Program-made: the position numbers and the translations under genes
Origin: Paenibacillus ehimensis NBRC 15659
GTDB taxonomy: Bacteria > Bacillota > Bacilli > Paenibacillales > NBRC-103111
Length of the DNA: 52,918 nucleotides
Reading direction: 5' to 3'
NCBI RefSeq assembly: GCF_004000785.1
Contig: NZ_BILX01000043.1
Location: 1-52,918 of the forward strand
Notes under the pieces: model-generated
The model's input: the letters and a program-made list of their open reading frames with translations, nothing else
The model's database searches: none
What the model was told of the DNA's origin: nothing
Shown: in pieces, positions 49,775-52,918 of the stretch
Layout of the letters: the number at the start of each line of letters is the position of its first letter
Numbering within the stretch: the first letter of the stretch is position 1

Positions 49775-51511
49775 GTGCGGCTTCAGGGAGTTGCCGCGGC
49801 GCCGGGGATTGCGGTCGGCGTCGCGAAGGTGATGCGGGAGGAGCAGCGGCCGGAACGGCTTCCGATCCGAGCGGAAGAGACGGTAGCCGAGCTTGAGCGG
49901 CTGGCCGAGGCGATCCGCCGGGCGGACGAGGAGCTGCAGGAGATCGGCCGGGACTTGACGGACCGGGGCCGCGAGCAGGAAGCGGAAATTTTCGAGGGCC
50001 ACCGGTTGTTTCTCCAGGATGAGGAACTGATCGGCAAGGCTCAGACGACCATCCGTGAGGAACAGATCCGGGCGGAAGCGGCGCTGGACGAAGCGATGCA
50101 GGAGACCGTCTCGCTGCTGGAAAGCTTAGACGACGAGTATTTGCGGGAGAGAGCGGCGGATATCCGCGATGTGACACGCCGTGTGATCCGCAAGCTGCTC
50201 CGTGCCGAGGAGCCCTTGGATGCGCGCTTGACGGATGAGCCCTTCATTCTGATCGCGGATGAACTGACGCCATCGCAGACGGCCCAGCTTGACCCGAAAG
50301 CGACGGCGGGCTTCGTCACCGCTTCCGGCGGCAAGACGTCGCATTCCGCCATCTTGGCCCGCTCGCTCGGCATTCCGGCGGTGGTCGGCTTGGGCGAGAG
50401 CCTGTTCCAAGTGCAGGACGGCCAGCGGCTCGTCGTCGACGGCCGCGAAGGCGTCGTGCTGGTCAATCCGGCCGAGGAGCAGCTTGCCGCTTACCGCCAA
50501 AAGGCAAGCGAGCAGCAGGCGTTGGCCGAGCGGTACCGTGCGTTTATAGACCGCCCGTCCGTGACGCTGGACGGCGCAAGCGTCGAGCTCGCCGCCAACA
50601 TCGGCTCGCCGGCCGATGCGGAGGCGGCGGCGCGCGGCGGAGCCGAAGGCGTAGGGCTGTTCCGCACGGAGTTTCTATACATGGGGCGCGACTCGCTGCC
50701 GACGGAGGACGAGCAGTACGAAGCGTATGCGGCGGCGGCCCGGGCCTTCGGACCGGAGGCGCCGATCGTGATCCGCACGATGGATATCGGCGGGGACAAG
50801 GAGCTGCCGCTGCTGGAGCTGCCGAAGGAAGAGAACCCGTTCCTCGGCTACCGGGCGATCCGCATTTGCCTGGACCGGCCGGAGCTGTTCAAAACGCAGC
50901 TGCGCGCCATTTTGCGGGCCAGCGCGGAGGCCAACGTCAAGATCATGTTCCCGATGATCGCTTCGCTCCGCGAATGGAGACGGGCCAAGGCCATTCTGGA
51001 GGAAGCTAAGACGGAGCTGCGTGCCGAAGGCCGGGCGTTCCGGGACGATCTGGAGACGGGCGTCATGATCGAAGTGCCGGGAGCGGCGCTGATGGCCGAC
51101 CGGTTGGCCAAGGAAGTCGATTTCTTCAGCATCGGGACGAACGATCTCGTGCAGTATACGATGGCGGCCGACCGGATGAATCCGAAGCTGGCGCAATTGA
51201 ACGATCCGCTGCAGCCTGCGGTGCTGCGTTTGATCGATCAGGTCATCCGCGCGGCGGCGCGGGAAGGCAAATGGGTCGGCATGTGCGGAGAAATGGCGGG
51301 GCAGCCGCATGCGGTGCCGATTCTGCTCGGCATGGGGCTGCACGAATTCAGCATGAGCGGCGTCTACGTGGCGCGTACGCGGGCGCTGATCGCAAAGCTT
51401 GACCGGAGCGGGATGGGCAGGCTGGCGGAAGCGGTGCTTGAGCTGGACGATCCGGACGAGGTGCGAAGCGCGGTCGAATCGCAGCTTCCTTGGCTGCGCG
51501 AGTATTTGTAG
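49775..51511 (+). CDS. ptsI: PTS enzyme I
   Basis: 578 residues from a GTG at 49775 (SD AAGGAGGGG inside the ptsH end). Transfers phosphate from PEP to HPr. N-terminal domain: GVAAAPGIAVGVAKV, helical HPr-binding part, phosphorylated His190 in GGKTSHSAILARSLGIPAVVG. C-terminal PEP barrel: EGVGLFRTEFLYM, IRTMDIGGDKE, NPFLGYRAIRI, KIMFPMIA, GVMIEVPGAALMAD, FFSIGTNDLVQYTMAADR and catalytic Cys504 in GMCGEMAG. Full length. With HPr in the same operon, the unit carries all cytoplasmic and membrane PTS parts for one sugar. Confidence 0.95.
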   Translation: MRLQGVAAAPGIAVGVAKVMREEQRPERLPIRAEETVAELERLAEAIRRADEELQEIGRDLTDRGREQEAEIFEGHRLFLQDEELIGKAQTTIREEQIRAEAALDEAMQETVSLLESLDDEYLRERAADIRDVTRRVIRKLLRAEEPLDARLTDEPFILIADELTPSQTAQLDPKATAGFVTASGGKTSHSAILARSLGIPAVVGLGESLFQVQDGQRLVVDGREGVVLVNPAEEQLAAYRQKASEQQALAERYRAFIDRPSVTLDGASVELAANIGSPADAEAAARGGAEGVGLFRTEFLYMGRDSLPTEDEQYEAYAAAARAFGPEAPIVIRTMDIGGDKELPLLELPKEENPFLGYRAIRICLDRPELFKTQLRAILRASAEANVKIMFPMIASLREWRRAKAILEEAKTELRAEGRAFRDDLETGVMIEVPGAALMADRLAKEVDFFSIGTNDLVQYTMAADRMNPKLAQLNDPLQPAVLRLIDQVIRAAAREGKWVGMCGEMAGQPHAVPILLGMGLHEFSMSGVYVARTRALIAKLDRSGMGRLAEAVLELDDPDEVRSAVESQLPWLREYL

Positions 51512-51524
51512 CATGTAAGGGAAA

Positions 51525-51567
51525 AAGCACGGTACAGAGGCGTTTGCGCCCCTTGCCGTGCTTTTTT
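51525..51567 (+). terminator. Intrinsic terminator of the PTS operon
   Basis: AAGCACGG (51525-51532) / CCGTGCTT (51556-51563) plus inner GGCG (51539-51542) / CGCC (51547-51550); T6 tail. Confidence 0.9.
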
Positions 51568-51585
51568 ATGGAATGAACTGTAAGC

Positions 51586-51614
51586 TTGACGATGCCTTTT
51601 GCGAACATTACAAT
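51586..51614 (+). promoter_or_regulatory. Promoter of the BlaI-like/M56 operon with a possible operator
   Basis: TTGACG (51586-51591), 17 bp, TACAAT (51609-51614). The -10 runs into ATTACA-N5-TAGTGT (51608-51624), an imperfect ACA/TGT dyad of the kind BlaI/MecI repressors bind (TACA/TGTA), so autorepression is plausible. Confidence 0.65.
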
Positions 51615-51634
51615 AGGTAGTGTGAGGTGCTTTC

Positions 51635-52048
51635 ATGAAAATACATTCATTTAAAACGAACGAAAGCGGATTAAACCGCTTTTTCGGACCTCTGGAAGCG
51701 AAAATCATGCATATCCTGTGGAACGGTCCGGAGATGGCGATCAAAGACGTACAGGCGAGGCTGGCCAAGGAGCAGGCGATCAATTTCAACACGGTGATGA
51801 CGGTGATGAACCGGCTGGTCGACAAAGGCGTGCTGCGCAAAAGAGCGGAAGGGCGCGTCTCCTTATTCCAGCCAACCCAATCGCTGGAGCAGTTTCTCGA
51901 AACCCAATCCAAAGAGCTGACGAACGATTTGCTCGAAGAATTCGGACCGCTTGTCGTGAACCATATGCTGGACGCCTTGGAAGAAGCGGACCCGGCGCTT
52001 CTCGAGCAGCTGGAGCAAAAAATTCAAGCTCTGAAAAAGGAAAGATAG
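51635..52048 (+). CDS. BlaI/MecI/CopY-family winged-helix repressor
   Basis: 137 residues. N-terminal winged helix: GPLEAKIMHILWNGPEMAIK, VQARLAKEQAINFNTVMTVM, NRLVDKGVLRKRAEGRVSLF; C-terminal dimerisation helix. BlaI-type repressors keep resistance or envelope genes off and are cleaved when a partner M56 membrane peptidase is activated. That partner follows 3 bp downstream. SD GTGAGGTG. The regulated gene is not in the window, or only the operon itself is controlled. Confidence 0.9.
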   Translation: MKIHSFKTNESGLNRFFGPLEAKIMHILWNGPEMAIKDVQARLAKEQAINFNTVMTVMNRLVDKGVLRKRAEGRVSLFQPTQSLEQFLETQSKELTNDLLEEFGPLVVNHMLDALEEADPALLEQLEQKIQALKKER

Positions 52049-52051
52049 CCT

Positions 52052-52900
52052 ATGTGGGAAAAACGTTCCAGGACCCTGTTCCTTACGGGCCTTGGGTTGT
52101 CGGCCCTGATCATGTCCCAAATTGTCGCATACGCGCTGCATTTGCTGCTGGGCTTGGAAATCAAGCATAACCTGATCCAATTTTGCGCCAGTACGGCGAG
52201 CATTTACGGCTTGGACGGCGTGGTATACGCGTTCGACATCGTCGTGTTCTATACACTGCTGCTGACCGTCGGACTTATCGTCCAGCAGCAATGGGCGTCG
52301 TGGCGCACGTTCCGGCGATTGCAAAGCAAACGGGACGAACGGATGACGGCGGAATTGAACGGGCTGTACGGCAGCGGCGGCGAGCCGATTCTGGTCGTCG
52401 CGTGCGATGAGCCGCGGGCGTTTACGATGAACCTGCTGAACCCGAAGGTTGTTTTATCGACGGGCTTGATCCGGCTGCTGGACGAGAGGGAGCTGGAGGC
52501 GGTCATCCATCATGAAATGTATCACCGGAAGCATGGCGATCCGCTCAAAACGTTCGTGCTGTCCCTCTGCTCGTCGGTCATGGGGTACGTCCCGCTGCTC
52601 CGGTGGGTGCACCAGAAATACCGGACCGTTCGCGAGGTGCTCGCGGATAATTATGCCATCGAACAGTTGGGTTCGTCCGTAGAGATCGGCAGCGCCTTGC
52701 TGAAGCTTCTGAAGCACAGAAAGACAGAAACGATGGTGTTTTCCTACGTCTCGTTCGCAGACAACTCGATCAACTGCCGCATTCAGTTAATTTTGGACCC
52801 GCAATCCGAGATTCCGTTCAAATTGCCGCTGAAGCTAACCATGATTTCTTTCCATGCGGTGCTGCTGCTTGGCGCGATGTTTTTCTTCGCGACCCTCTAA
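52052..52900 (+). CDS. M56 (BlaR1-type) membrane metallopeptidase lacking a sensor domain
   Basis: 282 residues. Membrane helices at ~10-32, ~65-85 and ~258-280. Zinc motif HEMYH at residues 154-158 (AVIHHEMYHRKHGDPLKT), third ligand region VREVLADNYAIEQLG. BlaR1/MecR1 proteins carry a C-terminal penicillin-binding domain; here the protein ends soon after the last helix, so it can act as peptidase but must receive its signal otherwise. Start ATG at 52052, SD AAAGGAAAGA in the end of the repressor gene. Probably cleaves that repressor. Confidence 0.88.
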   Translation: MWEKRSRTLFLTGLGLSALIMSQIVAYALHLLLGLEIKHNLIQFCASTASIYGLDGVVYAFDIVVFYTLLLTVGLIVQQQWASWRTFRRLQSKRDERMTAELNGLYGSGGEPILVVACDEPRAFTMNLLNPKVVLSTGLIRLLDERELEAVIHHEMYHRKHGDPLKTFVLSLCSSVMGYVPLLRWVHQKYRTVREVLADNYAIEQLGSSVEIGSALLKLLKHRKTETMVFSYVSFADNSINCRIQLILDPQSEIPFKLPLKLTMISFHAVLLLGAMFFFATL

Positions 52901-52918
52901 TCGGGCAATCAAGGACGG

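Overview
The window looks like a chromosomal segment of a Paenibacillus-type spore-forming Firmicute (family Paenibacillaceae). The inference rests on gene content: an S-layer-homology (SLH) exoprotein, a copper-amine-oxidase-like stalk domain, a YesM/YesN pair next to a sugar ABC transporter lacking its own ATPase, PrkA, DUF2334, GlcT antitermination, and Bacillus-type Shine-Dalgarno sites and intrinsic terminators. It is moderately GC-rich by eye. No phage, insertion sequence, CRISPR array, tRNA or rRNA was seen.

Layout. 1-5.7 kb: cell-surface block, visibly more AT-rich than the rest: the tail of a repeat exoprotein, a TPR-glycosyltransferase, and a 1221-residue protein with nine carboxypeptidase-regulatory-like repeats and three SLH domains. 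5.8-10.6 kb: deoxyribonucleoside catabolism (deoR, nupC, pdp, deoC) with a well-preserved DeoR operator/promoter. 10.9-12.7 kb: a beta-propeller lactonase and a convergent HutD-like gene. 13.0-17.8 kb: a two-component system, an ECF sigma factor and PrkA. Matching 11-bp-phased repeat arrays precede the response regulator and the sigma gene. 18.0-26.6 kb: an HssRS-like system, then an RND exporter, its lipoprotein adaptor and an unknown exoprotein. The RND promoter carries a direct repeat with HssR-box geometry. 26.7-32.7 kb: a histidine kinase with an N-terminal LytTR-like domain, a small coiled-coil protein, a DUF2334 protein with FG-GAP-like repeats, a frameshifted MATE transporter and a possible amidase fragment. 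32.7-35.6 kb: a 7TMR-DISM kinase and its regulator. 35.7-42.6 kb: YesMN and a carbohydrate ABC importer. 42.7-46.3 kb: a stalk-domain/MORN protein, then a HemAT-like oxygen-sensing chemoreceptor behind a SigD-like promoter and a c-di-GMP-I riboswitch, then a small unknown gene. 46.3-51.6 kb: a complete glucose PTS operon (glcT, EIIA, EIICB, HPr, EI), with the GlcT RNA target upstream of glcT itself. 51.6-52.9 kb: a BlaI-like repressor and a short M56 peptidase.

The strongest system-level signals are two regulatory circuits readable from DNA alone. One is the array-bearing two-component system that probably controls the adjacent ECF sigma gene and itself. The other is an HssR-type box that ties a heme-sensor-like two-component system to an RND pump plus an uncharacterised secreted protein, instead of the usual HrtAB. 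The riboswitch-controlled oxygen chemoreceptor and the self-controlled GlcT/PTS operon are further well-supported RNA circuits.
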